Part shown: positions 47,766 to 59,387 of the stretch, in pieces
How positions within the stretch are numbered: the stretch's first letter is position 1
Layout: every line of letters starts with the position of its first letter
Source of the DNA: Desmodesmus armatus
Taxonomy: Eukaryota > Chlorophyta > Chlorophyceae > Sphaeropleales > Scenedesmaceae
DNA: 64,000 bases
Assembly (NCBI GenBank): GCA_007449985.2
Contig: VIIQ02000830.1
Span: 1-64,000, forward strand
Direction of reading: 5' to 3'
The notes under the pieces: generated by a model
What the model was told of the DNA's origin: nothing
Databases searched by the model: none
Seen by the model: only the letters and a program-made list of their open reading frames with translations
Program-made: the position numbers and the translations under genes

Positions 47766-49617
47766 ATGGTGACTACCGGACAGCCACCAGCGTCTCTGCT
47801 GCAGCTGCCAGACTCTTGCCTGTTGGCTGTGCTGTGCTGCTGTGCTGACGACCACCGCAGCGTGTGCAGCGCAGCCAGGGCCCACAGCAGGCTGCACCAG
47901 GCAGCAGTGGTGGCTCTCACCAGCATCACAATAGAGGTCAACCAGCAGCAGCAGGTGGACAACCTCTGGGAAGTGTACCTCCCATCGCATGGCCATCACG
48001 TCGACAGCATCAGCTTGAACTTGATGGATTGGTACAAGGAAAAAGCAGCAGTACGGCAGCTGCCGGCGACCGTGACTAAGCTCAGCAGCCTTACCTTGGA
48101 GGACCTGCACGTGCAGCTGCAGCCTGGGGACGGTTGTCAGGGTGTGCTGGGCGCTGCCACAGTCCCTGCTCTCAAGCAGCTGCAGCTCATCCGCTGCGTT
48201 TTGCTTGATGGAGAGGAGGGGCTGGCAGCAGCGCTAGCCCTGCTGCCTGGGCTGGAGCATTTGTGCATTTCAGAGAGCTATCACGGTGCAGACGGTTCCG
48301 ATATCTACGTCCCATTCAGTGCTGTTATGCCCGGGCTGCAGCAGCTGACATACCTGGACCTTTTTGAAGCTCGGGACAATGGAGGCCTGCAGCACTTAAC
48401 AGCTTTGACGCGGCTGGTTGACCTGCGGATTGACCTGCGGCTGACAGCAGTGGATGACTGCAGCATAACTGCCAGCATGCTGTCAGGCGTACAGCACCTC
48501 ACACGCCTGGAGCTGACTGCACGGGGCGGGGAGGTCTTGTTAGAGCCAGCTGTCCTGGCAGGCAAGACCAAACTGCAGCACCTGGAGCTGAATGAAACAA
48601 CTGAAGGTGCAACAGTCATTACACAGCTACTGTGGGAGCTGCAGCAGCTGCAGCAGCTGACATGCTTGGTGCTGTGCGACAACCTGCACTCCACAGAGTC
48701 CTTACCTCCCGCAGCAGCGTACTCAGCCTTGACAGCTAGCAGCAAGCTGCAGAGTGTGGACATCGCCTACAGCAGTCTTCCTGCAGGTGTGTGGCAGCAC
48801 GTGTTCCCTGCTGGCAGGCAGCTGCCACACCTGCAGTCACTGCGCATAACAGCCACCAGCTTCCCCACAGGCCCAGCAACAGCCCCTGAAGGCACCCGCC
48901 TTGTCAGCTGCTGCCCTGGCCTGCAGGATCTCGACATGGAGGGCTTGCAGTACAGCAGGGGGATGCTGGCTGGGCTGCAGGGGCTGAGCAGCCTGCACAC
49001 GCTGCGCCTCAAGCCTGCCCCTGGCTCAGCAGAGGGGTGGGCGGAGGATGTCTGTCAGCTGACAGTCCTAAGGGATCTGAAGCTGACCAAGGTTGAGCAA
49101 GAGGGGCTGCTGCTGCAGCTGACACAGCTACGGCAGTTGACAAGCCTCCGCTACGACGCGACGGTCTTCCCTGTGGTCCCCTTCCAGTTTTTCAAGGGTC
49201 AGGTGAGCACCATGTGCAAGGTGTGCATGCTGACATAGGAGGGTGCATGGCTCTGTGCTCAGGAGGTGCCAGCAGGCCGCCTTGCTGCTTTTACAAAAAA
49301 TAATCCACTTGGCTCAGCTTGGCTCACACATGCTGCCATCATGTTGTACTGTGGATTTCAAGCGCTTGGCAAGCATAGGCCTGGCCAAGGCCGCCTAAGT
49401 GGCGTCCCACTCGCCTTGGTGTACCAAGTTGCCATGAACCCTTTCTCATTATCAGTCTATCAGTATGCGAATGTTCCCTGTTACTCAACTGATCATGCCT
49501 GGCTTGCAGGCTTCTGGGAATGACGACGAGCCGGTGTGGCGCCAAGTGCTGCGGCTGCACCTCAAGCACAGCGACCCTGGGGTGGCACAGCAAGCAGCTG
49601 CAGCCCTGGCAGAGTGA
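47766..49617 (+). CDS. F-box-like/LRR protein, family copy 3
   Basis: Two exons, 47766-49202 and 49510-49617, join in phase to encode 514 aa. The N-terminal F-box-like motif (LLQLPDSCLLAVLCCCADDH, then CSAARAHSRLHQAAV) is followed by irregular LRRs such as LPATVTKLSSLTLEDL, LQQLTCLVLCDNL and LTQLRQLTSLRYDAT. Exon 2 encodes the family tail EPVWRQVLRLHLKHSDPGV and AQQAAAALAE. A substrate-receptor role in an SCF-type ubiquitin ligase is inferred from the architecture only. The intron (GTGAGC to TTGCAG) starts with sequence shared with copy 2 (GTGAGCASCATGTKCAAG). This is the intact reference copy used to judge copy 2; it lacks the Ala-rich insert of copy 1. Confidence 0.8.
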
Positions 49618-50600
49618 CAGGCCGACCCAATGCAGTAGTAAGGTACATAATCAGAGGAGCTTGGTTATGGCTGCAGTCATGTTGTGGGCATGTCTTGACG
49701 CTTGGTCTGGCTTTCTGTCACAGTACAGGCGATTCAGACATGTTGATTGTGGGTTCTAATGTTGCATGTTCTTTGATCCCCAACTCGGGAGATGGTACAT
49801 TCCATCACAGCGGTTGCTCTCGACAGCTCTGTGCTCTCCCCTGTGCATGTCCTCCCTTTTTCTGCGAATTGCAGGCCCCATGTCTTCAACCAATTGGACC
49901 GGATTGAAGCCACCTGAGGTGGTGTAGCAGGTGGGTGCAGCCCTGTTGAGGGGTGACAGTCACAGCCAGCAATGCTCCTGCCAGGCACCCTCCACTACAT
50001 CAGCACAGGCAGCGCCTGCTGCAGCAGCAGCCACAAGGTTCTCAACATAGGAGGAGCAAGCAAGCAAGCACTTCAGCTCTTTGTGCTGCATCATCATGTT
50101 GTTTATGCAGCTGCAGGCAGCGGCCCAGGTATCTGTGGCTCTTGTGCACACATGGCACAAGATTGTGGTCATCGTCATGCAGTTTGACAGTTAGCATTGA
50201 GTCCTGACAGCTATGTGTGCATTTTTGTCGCATGCATACCCAGTGGCCCTTGCTGCTGCAATTCTGTGCAGGTTCCTAGTGACGCCACATGCTGTGACTG
50301 CACCTCCTGCACAGCAGCTTAGGGGCTGCAGCACTGGCAGAGAGCAACAGTGCCACTTGGCAGTGCTGCAGCAGCAAGGCACCCACGACAGCAGCACCAC
50401 AGGGCAGCCATGTGGTGCTGGGTGGCACCTCAGAGCAACAGTAGCAGTAGCAGCAATCAGCACAGCAGCAGCAATTAGCAGCAGGTCGCACGCCTATGGA
50501 AGAGCAGCAAGCATGCCCAGTAGAAGGAAGCTGGTGGTGAGGAGTGCAGTGTGGAGAGTACACAGCAGCTGCAGTGCCAGGCTGGAACGGCCGAGGGCGG

Positions 50601-50614
50601 TGTAATTCTTGTAA
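50601..50614 (+). terminator. Two TGTAA motifs, candidate poly(A) signals of LRR copy 3
   Basis: TGTAA at 50601 and 50610, the first ones after the stop at 49617. The implied 3' UTR is ~1 kb. Confidence 0.4.
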
Positions 50615-51146
50615 CATGCATGTGAAGCTGATGACAAGGTCAGGGGTGGGGTGGCAGGGCATGGTCTAAGTGGAGTGGGGCTGGGAGCAATCAGTGGCCA
50701 AAGCTATGCTCAAAGTTGGGTTTGGGTTTGCCATCCGATGAGTGGCACTCAACAGTGTCAACTGGCCGTGGCATGCGTTGAACATGCCCCACAGGTGTGT
50801 ACTTCCAGACACACAGTAGGTCCCACACAGCCATGTGTGAGCAGGTGCGACCCTGCCCACACACCTTCCGCCAGTATGCCAAGACAACTGTACTACGTAC
50901 TAGTATTGGTATACTAGTAGTGGGGTGATGGGGTGAGGTCAACATACAACTTGTGTCACAGTGTTTTTCCTGGCCTTGCGCATCACGCAGCACATGCATC
51001 AGTGCACAACATCAGTGCACAACATGAAAGCAGACTAGTCAGACATACCTGTTTTAGGCGTCCTACAAGTCTGAGTTGTGCAGGGCATGTCTGCCAAACT
51101 GTTCAAGCTCTCAGGCATGCTGTCTCTGACTGTATCTGGTGTGTGT

Positions 51147-51840
51147 CCCCATAGCACGCACGAAGTGACCCCATTGGTGCCTTACCAGCAGCTCGGGCTT
51201 GTGAGTTCCCAAGTGTGAAATCACCCGTGGAGTGAGGGAGTACCCAACCATACACCTCCCCTTTTGCATGCGGTAAGACATGTGGGGAGGGACGTACTTC
51301 GTCTGGCCCGAAAGCCAGTGCTCATGGGCCAAGTGGTGTGCTGAGCTGTGCTGTTTTCAACCACTTGATGCTGCGCCAGGTGCGGGGTGGATATGTGGCT
51401 GATGCTGGCTGTTTACCACCCCAGACACCCAGCTACAGCAGTACAGGGACACACCAGGCACAACCCCAACCTACCTGACTGAGCTGGACTGACTGAGCTG
51501 CAAGAGTTAAAGTTCTAGCTGGAATGTCTGTCCCATAGCACGCACGAAGTGACCCCATTGGTGCCATACCAGCAGCTCGGGCTTGTGAGTTCCCAAGTGT
51601 GTAATGACCCGTGGAGTGAGGGAGTACCCAACCATACACCTCCCCTTTGCATGCGGTAAGACATGTGGGGAGGGACGTACTTCGTCTGGCCCGAAAGCCA
51701 GTGCTCATGTGCCAAGTGGTGTGCTGGCTGTGCTGTTTCTAACCGCTTGATGCTGCGCCAGGTGCGGGGTGGATATGTGGCTGATGCTGGCTGTTTACCA
51801 CCCCAGACACCCAGCTACAGCACTATGGGACACACAGGCA
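51147..51840 (+). repeat. ~310-bp direct duplication, 384-bp period
   Basis: The segment from CCCATAGCACGCACGAAGTG to ACACCCAGCTACAGCA occurs at 51147-51461 and again at 51531-51840 with about 5% differences, mostly single-base. No coding function is evident. Confidence 0.8.
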
Positions 51841-53050
51841 CTAGTGCACACTAGTACTGTCTTTGCTGCCCAGGAACTGACATCCCTGCAGATGAAGGAA
51901 AACAACTGGTCAGAATATATGTTACATAGATGTGCCAGATGCTGCAAAGAAAAAAAAGTGCAAGTTGGTTACGGTTACCAGTACAATCTGAACATGAGCT
52001 AAAACGCCGTCCTGTCGCGATTTTGCTGTGGGGCCCGCATCCGTACGAAACTCAGGAATCGGGATCAAGACGATTAGGACTACAATTTCCCCTGTCAGAA
52101 TTGCAGATGGTGCACCGTGGCGAGCAGCAGACAATCGATCGCAGTGTGCTGCAGCACTCTGCCAACGCTGCATGCACCAAACGCTTTGTATTGCTGCTGT
52201 TGTAGCCTTCAGTTCCGCAGATGAGGGCAGGGTGCTGTCCAAGACCGTGGCAGTTGCTGTAACAAATGCACACCAGCATATCTGCACATATTGATGGCAA
52301 AGACTTCTGAAAATTCTCTGTGGCAATGCGGCCAAACAGCGATGCGTGCAACAGGCGTTGATTTCCGATAACGCGTTTGGCGAGCAGACTCCTGAACCTG
52401 GAAATACCGGCAGCTAAAACTGGAACATGCTAGCTCTGATAACAGACCAGTGCTCAACAGGGGCATGCGATGTCTCGTTCAGAAGTGGAAGTTGAGGTAA
52501 CAGCTGTTATAACCAGGCATCGCCAACTACCACCATGCACGTGTGTGCCGGGTATGCGCTTTGAAAGTCGGTTCAGCATATAGACAGCACTAAGCGCATT
52601 TCAAGCACCACACTGTAGCGGGACCTCTGCAAGCAAGCAGGCACCTTCACACCCTGCAAACCCCACCACACCAAGTCCACAGGAGCCACCCTAAATAAAT
52701 CAACTGGTAACCGCTCCATCCGGGTCTGTTTTTGCAAATACGGACATGCACGGCTCTCCGACGGTGAAGCTGCCCATGCTGCTGTCACCTGCTGTTCGCT
52801 GCCCATTCCGTGCGCATTAGCCCACCTTCAAGATACCAGGAAATAATATGAAACATGAAGAGCGCGGTTCCAGCATACCATGCTGTCATTGTACTGCAGC
52901 GGGTAGCGGTGAGGGCAAACTGGGTGGACTCGGCTCGTTTCATTTCGATACTTCATGGTCAAGATGTGCAATACACATGAATGAAGTTATCCTCGGAGAA
53001 GGAGAATCCTTCGGAGAGCCTGTGGCCCGAACAAAAGTGTGATAAAATGT

Positions 53051-53122
53051 GTGATATTCTGTGTGACTTTTTGTGTGATATTCTGTGTGACTTTTTGAGT
53101 AATATTCTGTGTGACTTTTTGA
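53051..53122 (+). repeat. AT-rich 24-bp tandem repeat, three units
   Basis: TATTCTGTGTGACTTTTTG recurs every 24 bp, flanked on both sides by ATAAAATGTGT. Its composition differs sharply from the GC-rich surroundings. Confidence 0.8.
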
Positions 53123-53572
53123 GTAATAAAATGTGTAATGCCGTTTATTATGAAAAAGAGTGGCGACAGCTGTGGTCTTGGAGCACTTGACTGGTTGTAT
53201 GATTGTATGTCAAGCTCGTTTGCAATTTCGGGCTGCAGCACGGTCGGACAGGGTCAAGGGTAGTATGTTGTATGTATGTGTGCAACGAGGAGGTTGCATG
53301 TATGTATGCAATGAGTATGTGCCACCAAGTTGCATGAGTACGTTCAAGCTGGCCCCCCCCAAGATGGACGATGGCGTTCAACAACCGAGCCTTGACTTCG
53401 CTTGTTTGAAACGTCAGTTGAAACCTCAGCACCCTCAAATCTGCACGTAAACAGCCGAACGGGTCTGTTCAAGCTTGCATCGGCTTTGATTGAGTTTCAG
53501 GCCGGTCTCTTCGTTGCTTCCGCCCGTTGTATCGACAGTGTTCTTCAGATCAGATCAGTACAGCCCCCAGCA

Positions 53573-55943
53573 ATGGCTGCACCGCCACCTGATGCTGGAT
53601 CAGGTACAAATGTCACATATACTTTCCTTCACTCACTTAAGCCTTCTGCCTTCGCTGACACAAGTGCCCTGGCTCCCATGCAGATGACCATTTGCACTGG
53701 GCGGTTGGATACGATCCCAGCACCCCAAAGAACCTGCGCTTCATGCGAGGGGATGAGGTCGTGCTGGAGCTGCAGTCCAAATGGGGTTTAACCACCCAGC
53801 AAGCTGAGGAGGCTCTACTGTTTGTCAGCTGGTGGGCAACTCCGACCCAGATCGGGCAACTGCTGGTTGCGGCGTCCAGCGACAAACTCCACCCTCATGT
53901 GCAGCAGTTACTATGGGATAGACAGAAAGCGCTGATTCGCCTCTTAAATACCCTGAAGCATCAGCAGCAGCAGCAGCAGCAGCAGCAGGGGGCAGCAGCT
54001 GCTGGTGCAGCAGGGGCAGCAGGGGCAGCAGGTGGCGTGGAGGGTGCCGCAGCAGCTGCAGGTGGGGTGCCTGGCGCAGCAGCAGCAGCAGCAGCTGCAG
54101 GTGGGGTGCCAGGTGCTGCAGCAGCAGCTGCAGGTGGGGTGCCAGGTGCTGCAGCAGCGGCCCCTGCTGGGACAGGCTACGCAGCAATGGGCCCCTCAGC
54201 CGGCATGTATTCCGCCATGTGGGAAGCAGCAGGTAGCAATGCTGGCATGGCCTACGGTGGAGGCTCTGCTGAAGTCCCTGCTGGGGGCAGGGGTCGGGGA
54301 GGACGTGCAGGCAGCAGCAGGGGCGGAGGCAGGGGCGGCGGCAGGGGCGGCGGCAGGGGCAGAGCAGCGTGGGGTGGTAGGGGCCCAGCAGGTGATGAGA
54401 ACGCAGCAGCAGCAGCAGCAGCAGATGATGATGTGCCTGAGGAGGAGCCAGTACGGTCAGTGGATGTACTCCCACCAAGGGTGACCAAGAAGGCAAAGAA
54501 TGCCGCAACAGTGGCGGCAGCAGCAGCAGCAGCAGTAGCAGCGGGGGAAGTGCAGGAGGGGGAGGCAGAGCGCGCGCTGAAAGCTCTACAGCAGAACGGC
54601 GCGCGCCCCTTCTGCAAGGCACCGCCAGGTCGCACGGGCGCTGGCCAGAACAAGACGCCATGCCCCGCAGGCTGCGGCAAAGAGCTGGCTCCCAACCAGG
54701 TGGGTGGAATGTCACCCTGGCCTTTAGGGCCAGCGTTCCAAGCCCGATGCATCTCTGGCCTGCACACCGGCTTTTGTGTGTTTACTTGTACTGTACATGT
54801 CTGGCAGCGCGCGCGCATGTGGGTGGGTGCGTGCATGTGCGTGGGGGCAGGGGAGCAGGGGGCAGGAAGGCTGCATGTCGCGCTGTTGGTGCACTTGTGG
54901 GTGCTGCTGGTGCATCACCCAGCTGCTGCATGCTCGCATATGACCAGCTGCAGCACAGTGGTTGAGGAAGAGTCATTGAAATGCTGGTCATGCTGCTGCT
55001 TGCTTGTGCAGGGGAGGTGCGACGGGTGTGACGTTGATGTGAAGAAGTTCCGGGCGATGCTGGCGGCTTCCAATGACAGGGGCGTCTGGAAGCAGCCCAA
55101 CAGGTCCTTGGGTGTGCTGAGGGAGAAGGCACAACAGGTGTACAACGCCACAAACGGCCAAACCCACATCGGCCTCGTGGTGTACAGGCAGGGCCTCTCC
55201 AAGAACAAGCTGGTCGTCCTGGGTGAGGCATGCAGGCAACCACCTCTGTTTGTGTGCAGTCTCTGCTGCAATAGCTCCAAGCTCTGGGAGATATGTAGTG
55301 CTAGTTACGGCGGTATGCATCAAAGTACCAGGCAGCTGTCACACTGCGGCCAAACACAGGCGAGACCCTATCACCAGCGCTCGGTTGTGTTGTGCTGCAC
55401 CGCCTACAACACCAAGTCTTGGAGCCCCTGCAAAGTCTCCCGCAGTCGGTTACTGCTGACACTGCTGCTATCACACGGTTCTGGGCGGGCCTGAACACTA
55501 GGTATTCAATCAACCAACTGATGTGTGTGTGTGTGTGTTGGTTCAAACTTGCAGGCTATGGCAAGCTGGGCGACAGGATCAGGGATCACAAGCTGATCAA
55601 TGGGCTTGTCAAGCAGTTCATGGTTGCAATGGAACGTGACGCCAAGGCAGCGCAGCAGGGGGCAGCAGGCAGCGGGGATGCGCTAAAGGAGCTGCTGCTG
55701 AGTGTGGAAGGCCTTGAGGAGTCAGACCGTGCCAGGTACCAGCAGAGCTTGGCAGCAGCGCGTGTCACTGTAGAGCAGCTGGGCAGCATGCCACCTGCGC
55801 AGCTGATGTTGGTGCAGAACGACACCAAGATCCCAAGTGGTATCTTGCTGCGCATAAGCGAGGCAGCAGCAGCACTAGCAGCAGCAGCCGCAGCCGCAGA
55901 GACAGAGACAGAAACAGCAGCAGGCGCAGAAACAGCCGGTTGA
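53573..55943 (+). CDS. RGG-box protein with a zinc-ribbon-like Cys cluster, function unknown
   Basis: Four exons, 53573-53603, 53684-54699, 55012-55222 and 55555-55943, join in phase to 548 aa from ATG to TGA. After the short first exon comes a compact region (HWAVGYDPSTPKNLRFMRG, DEVVLELQSKW), a poly-Gln run (about 103-111), Ala/Gly-rich VPGAAAAA repeats, an Arg/Gly-rich stretch (about 211-246, SRGGGRGGGRGGGRG), an acidic patch, a basic patch (RVTKKAKN) and a cysteine cluster CPAGCGKEL...GRCDGCD (Cx3Cx10Cx2C, about 337-355) that could bind zinc. The C-terminal half is helical and charged, ending Ala/Glu/Thr-rich. RGG boxes often bind RNA, so a nuclear nucleic-acid role is plausible, but I recognise no named family. 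It converges with the KDZ transposase gene across a tandem array and may be transposon-associated; that is inference. Confidence 0.75.
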
Positions 55944-56677
55944 GTGGCGTGGCAGGGTCTTTGCTGTAGTTGGTGAGGGGGCCTCACGTTGAGGGCTGAC
56001 GACACCAAGTGCAGGGATGCCTCGATCTCAAGTGTTGGTTGATCCACTGCTTGGCAGTGTCAGGACTGATTCCGGCAGCTGCCCAATGGATGGACTGTTG
56101 GAGTTGTTGTTAGTGCTGAGAGTAGCTTGAGCAGCAGTGGGTGAGTGTGCCACATGAGAATGGCCACTTGTCCAGTGGTCAAAAGGGCATGACAGTTGTG
56201 TCATGTGCCTGTTGAGTCTCTGACCGTGCGAGGGTCATGCGCCGGGGTGCGTGCCTGGTAGGGCATGCCTAAATTCCCTTCTTGTAGGGAGAGTGTATGC
56301 TGTTGGAGTCAAGCAGCTCAGGAGGGGGCAGAAATCCCTTGGGGGCAGAAATCATAGAGTGTAAACCTTTGAGAACCTAGTACAAGAGAAGCAGTTATAT
56401 CCATAGCAGGAGCAGACATCAGCAGCTCACGGCCCCATGCGATGAGGTGTTCACGCAGGTATCCAGCATCAGCAGCAGCCGGCTTCACATGCAGCACTGA
56501 CGGCAGATTGCATGCACAGCAGCTTGCAACCATACTGTCTGTGACGTACAATCAGCACCTTTCTGTCATGGTGTCAATGCAAGACACTGAACATACCATA
56601 GATTACAGCATCACACACAAAAGCTGTGTGTTTGCAAGGAGGCGGCCAGCAGTAGAACAGCTTGCACTCCGCGGCGA
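55944..56677. other. 3' flank of the zinc-ribbon gene
   Basis: Contains the TGTAA signal at 56360 and no recognisable gene. The tandem array starts at 56678 without an obvious boundary motif. Confidence 0.5.
56360..56364 (+). terminator. Candidate TGTAA poly(A) signal
   Basis: First TGTAA after the stop at 55943, giving a ~420-nt 3' UTR. Confidence 0.5.
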
Positions 56678-58651
56678 GGCGTATCTGAAGCATTGCAAGC
56701 TGCGGCCTGCAACCGCCACAAACAGCCAGCACCGCCCCTGAGGGCTCTGAGAACCCCACAACCCTACTCCATGGCCCCTATGACACAAGCATTGTAGGGG
56801 GGGCATCCTCAGAAACCCGCTGGCGTGGCCGCAATGCTGCTAGCAATGCTTGCAAGCAAAGGGTGGTGTGTGTGGGGTGTTTGGGGGGGGGGGGGGGTAA
56901 ATGGCCTGTCCCTTGATGTCTGGCTCCTCAAATGTGACATGTGGCCTTCAGTTTGAGCCTGTAGGTACTTGTTGGCAGTGGCGCGCTGTGCTGAGCATTG
57001 CGTCATGGCCTCGCAAGGGGGGTTTTGATGCCCCGAAACAAGGGATTTTGAGTTTTTGGGGCGATGTGAGTTATGGTTGAAAACAGGCTGCTTATGCTGT
57101 GGGAATCACTGCCAGAGCCTCCTATGGTACCAAATCCATTGCTTAAGGCATGTTTGGTCCCCTGTACAGGCAGCGCTGCCTGTCGCTTGTCGCCAAGTGG
57201 TGTGACTTGAGGCGTATCTGAAGCATTGCAAGCTGCGGCCTGCAACCGCCACAAACAGCCAGCACCAACCCTGAGGGCTCTGAAAACCCCACAACCCTAC
57301 TCCATGGCCCCTATGACACAAACATTGTAGGGGGTGCATCCTCAGAAACCCGCTGGCGTGGCCGGCAATGCTGCAAGCAATGCATGCAAGCAAAGGGTGG
57401 TGTGTGTGTGGGGGGGGGGGGGGGGGGGGGGGTGGGGGGGGGGGGGGTAAATGGCCTGTCCCTTGATGTCTGGCTCCTCAAATGTGACATGTGGCCTTCA
57501 GTTTGAGCCTGTAGGTACTTGTTGGCAGTGGCGCGCTGTGCTGAGCATTGCGTCATGGCCTCGCAAGGGGGGTTTTGATGCCCCGAAACAAGGGATTTTG
57601 AGTTTTTGGGGCGATGTGAGTTATGGTTGAAAACAGGCTGCTTATGCTGTGGGAATCACTGCCAGAGCCTCCTATGGTACCAAATCCATTGCTTAAGGCA
57701 TGTTTGGTCCCCTGTACAGGCAGCGCTGCCTGTCGCTTGTCGCCAAGTGGTGTGACTTGAGGCGTATCTGAAGCATTGCAAGCTGCGGCCTGCAACCGCC
57801 ACAAACAGCCAGCACCAACCCTGAGGGCTCTGAAAACCCCACAACCCTACTCCATGGCCCCTATGACACAAACATTGTAGGGGGGTGCATCCTCAGAAAC
57901 CCGCTGGCGTGGCCGGCAATGCTGCAAGCAATGCATGCAAGCAAAGGGTGGTGTGTGTGGGGTGTTTGGGGGGGGGGGGGGGAGGTGGAGGGGGGGGGGG
58001 GGTAAATGGCCTGTCCCTTGATGTCTGGCTCCTCAAATGTGACATGTGGCCTTCAGTTTGAGCCTGTAGGTACTTGTTGGCAGTGGCGCGCTGTGCTGAG
58101 CATTGCGTCATGGCCTCGCAAGGGGGGTTTTGATGCCCCGAAACAAGGGATTTTGAGTTTTTGGGGCGATGTGAGTTATGGTTGAAAACAGGCTGCTTAT
58201 GCTGTGGGAATCACTGCCAGAGCCTCCTATGGTACCAAATCCATTGCTTAAGGCATGTTTGGTCCCCTGTACAGGCAGCGCTGCCTGTCGCTTGTCGCCA
58301 AGTGGTGTGACTTGAGGCGTATCTGAAGCATTGCAAGCTGCGGCCTGCAACCGCCACAAACAGCCAGCACCAACCCTGAGGGCTCTGAAAACCCCACAAC
58401 CCTACTCCATGGCCCCTATGACACAAACATTGTAGGGGGGTGCATCCTCAGAAACCCGCTGGCGTGGCCGCAATGCTGCTAGCAATGCTTGCAAGCAAAG
58501 GGTGGTGTGTGTGTGTGGGGTGTTGGGGGGGGGGGTGGGGGGGGGGGGGGGGGTAAATGGCCTGTCCCTTGATGTCTGGCTCCTCAAATGTGACATGTGG
58601 CCTTCAGTCTGAGCCTGTAGGTACTTGTTGGCAGTGGCGCGCTGTGCTGAA
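56678..58651 (+). repeat. 3.6-copy tandem array, ~550-bp unit with G tracts
   Basis: Units begin with GGCGTATCTGAAGCATTGCA at 56678, 57211, 57761 and 58316; the last stops at ~58651. Spacings of 533, 550 and 555 bp differ mainly because a G tract in each unit varies (about 15 to 36 nt, some split by T or A). Outside that tract the units are nearly identical. Each complete unit has the perfect palindrome CAGGCAGCGCTGCCTG. An 83-codon minus-strand open frame recurs in each complete unit but has no domain or codon signal. Confidence 0.9.
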
Positions 58652-59387
58652 CACTTTCAAACAGTCAACATGCCACTGCTACCAACCAATCGTATGAAAC
58701 TCATCAGCACCAGAGGGGCTTACTTGACAGAGACCTGCTTGGCAGCTGCAAACAATGACTAGGCGCTGAGACAGATAAACAATGCTGGATTTGGTCAAAA
58801 GCTGTTGTGTGCTGAACATCTACCTGTTGGACTGTAGGAGGCTGTAGAAAGCTGGGTTTCCTGTGCTTGCTTTGAACAAGTTGCCCAGTCAGCGTGACTT
58901 GCCCTTGGCATGTGCAAGTCACCCGCAACCCCGGCGATTGACTCAACTGACTTGCCCTCTTCACTGAGTGTGCCACAAGACTCATGAGCCCCTCCTTGCA
59001 CATGCTGAGACTCCAACAACGTTGCTGCCACCCTTGCCCATGCACCAGGGTGGTACACGGTGGCACCCCCCGCGCTACACAACTTGAATTGAATCAGTGT
59101 GCTACCATAGTGCAGCACTACAATGATGATACTCTGCTAAAATGCAGCAGCAGCAGCACCAAGCTGCACTGCTCAATGACAACCCCGTAATCACCTCCCT
59201 GCACAGGTCAAACAACCAAATCTTCTGCCGCGCATGCGGCCCAACAAGCTTGCTGACTGGGGTGCAGGCAGCACCACACCTGCTGCCTACCACAAAGTGC
59301 GCGGCATAGACAGCGCGGGATGCATGCTGCCTTGCGGCAGCACTGCACACCCAACAGTACAGCAGACGATGCAGCAGCAAGCTGCGC
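58652..59387. other. 3' flank of the KDZ gene
   Basis: No gene recognised. It probably holds the 3' UTR of the minus-strand KDZ gene, although no TTACA (TGTAA on the minus strand) was found here. Confidence 0.45.

Larger units (their letters stand above)
49618..53572. other. Intergenic region with tandem duplications
   Basis: No gene recognised. It contains the candidate poly(A) signals of LRR copy 3, a ~310-bp duplicated segment (51147-51840) and AT-rich 24-bp repeats (53051-53122). The last 100-150 bp should be the leader of the four-exon gene at 53573. Confidence 0.45.

Noticed and set aside
56678..58651. CRISPR-like or gene array made of the repeated 83-codon minus-strand frame
   Set aside because: Units are ~550 bp with no spacer structure, and the repeated frame has no start context, domain or sequence conservation beyond that of the whole unit.
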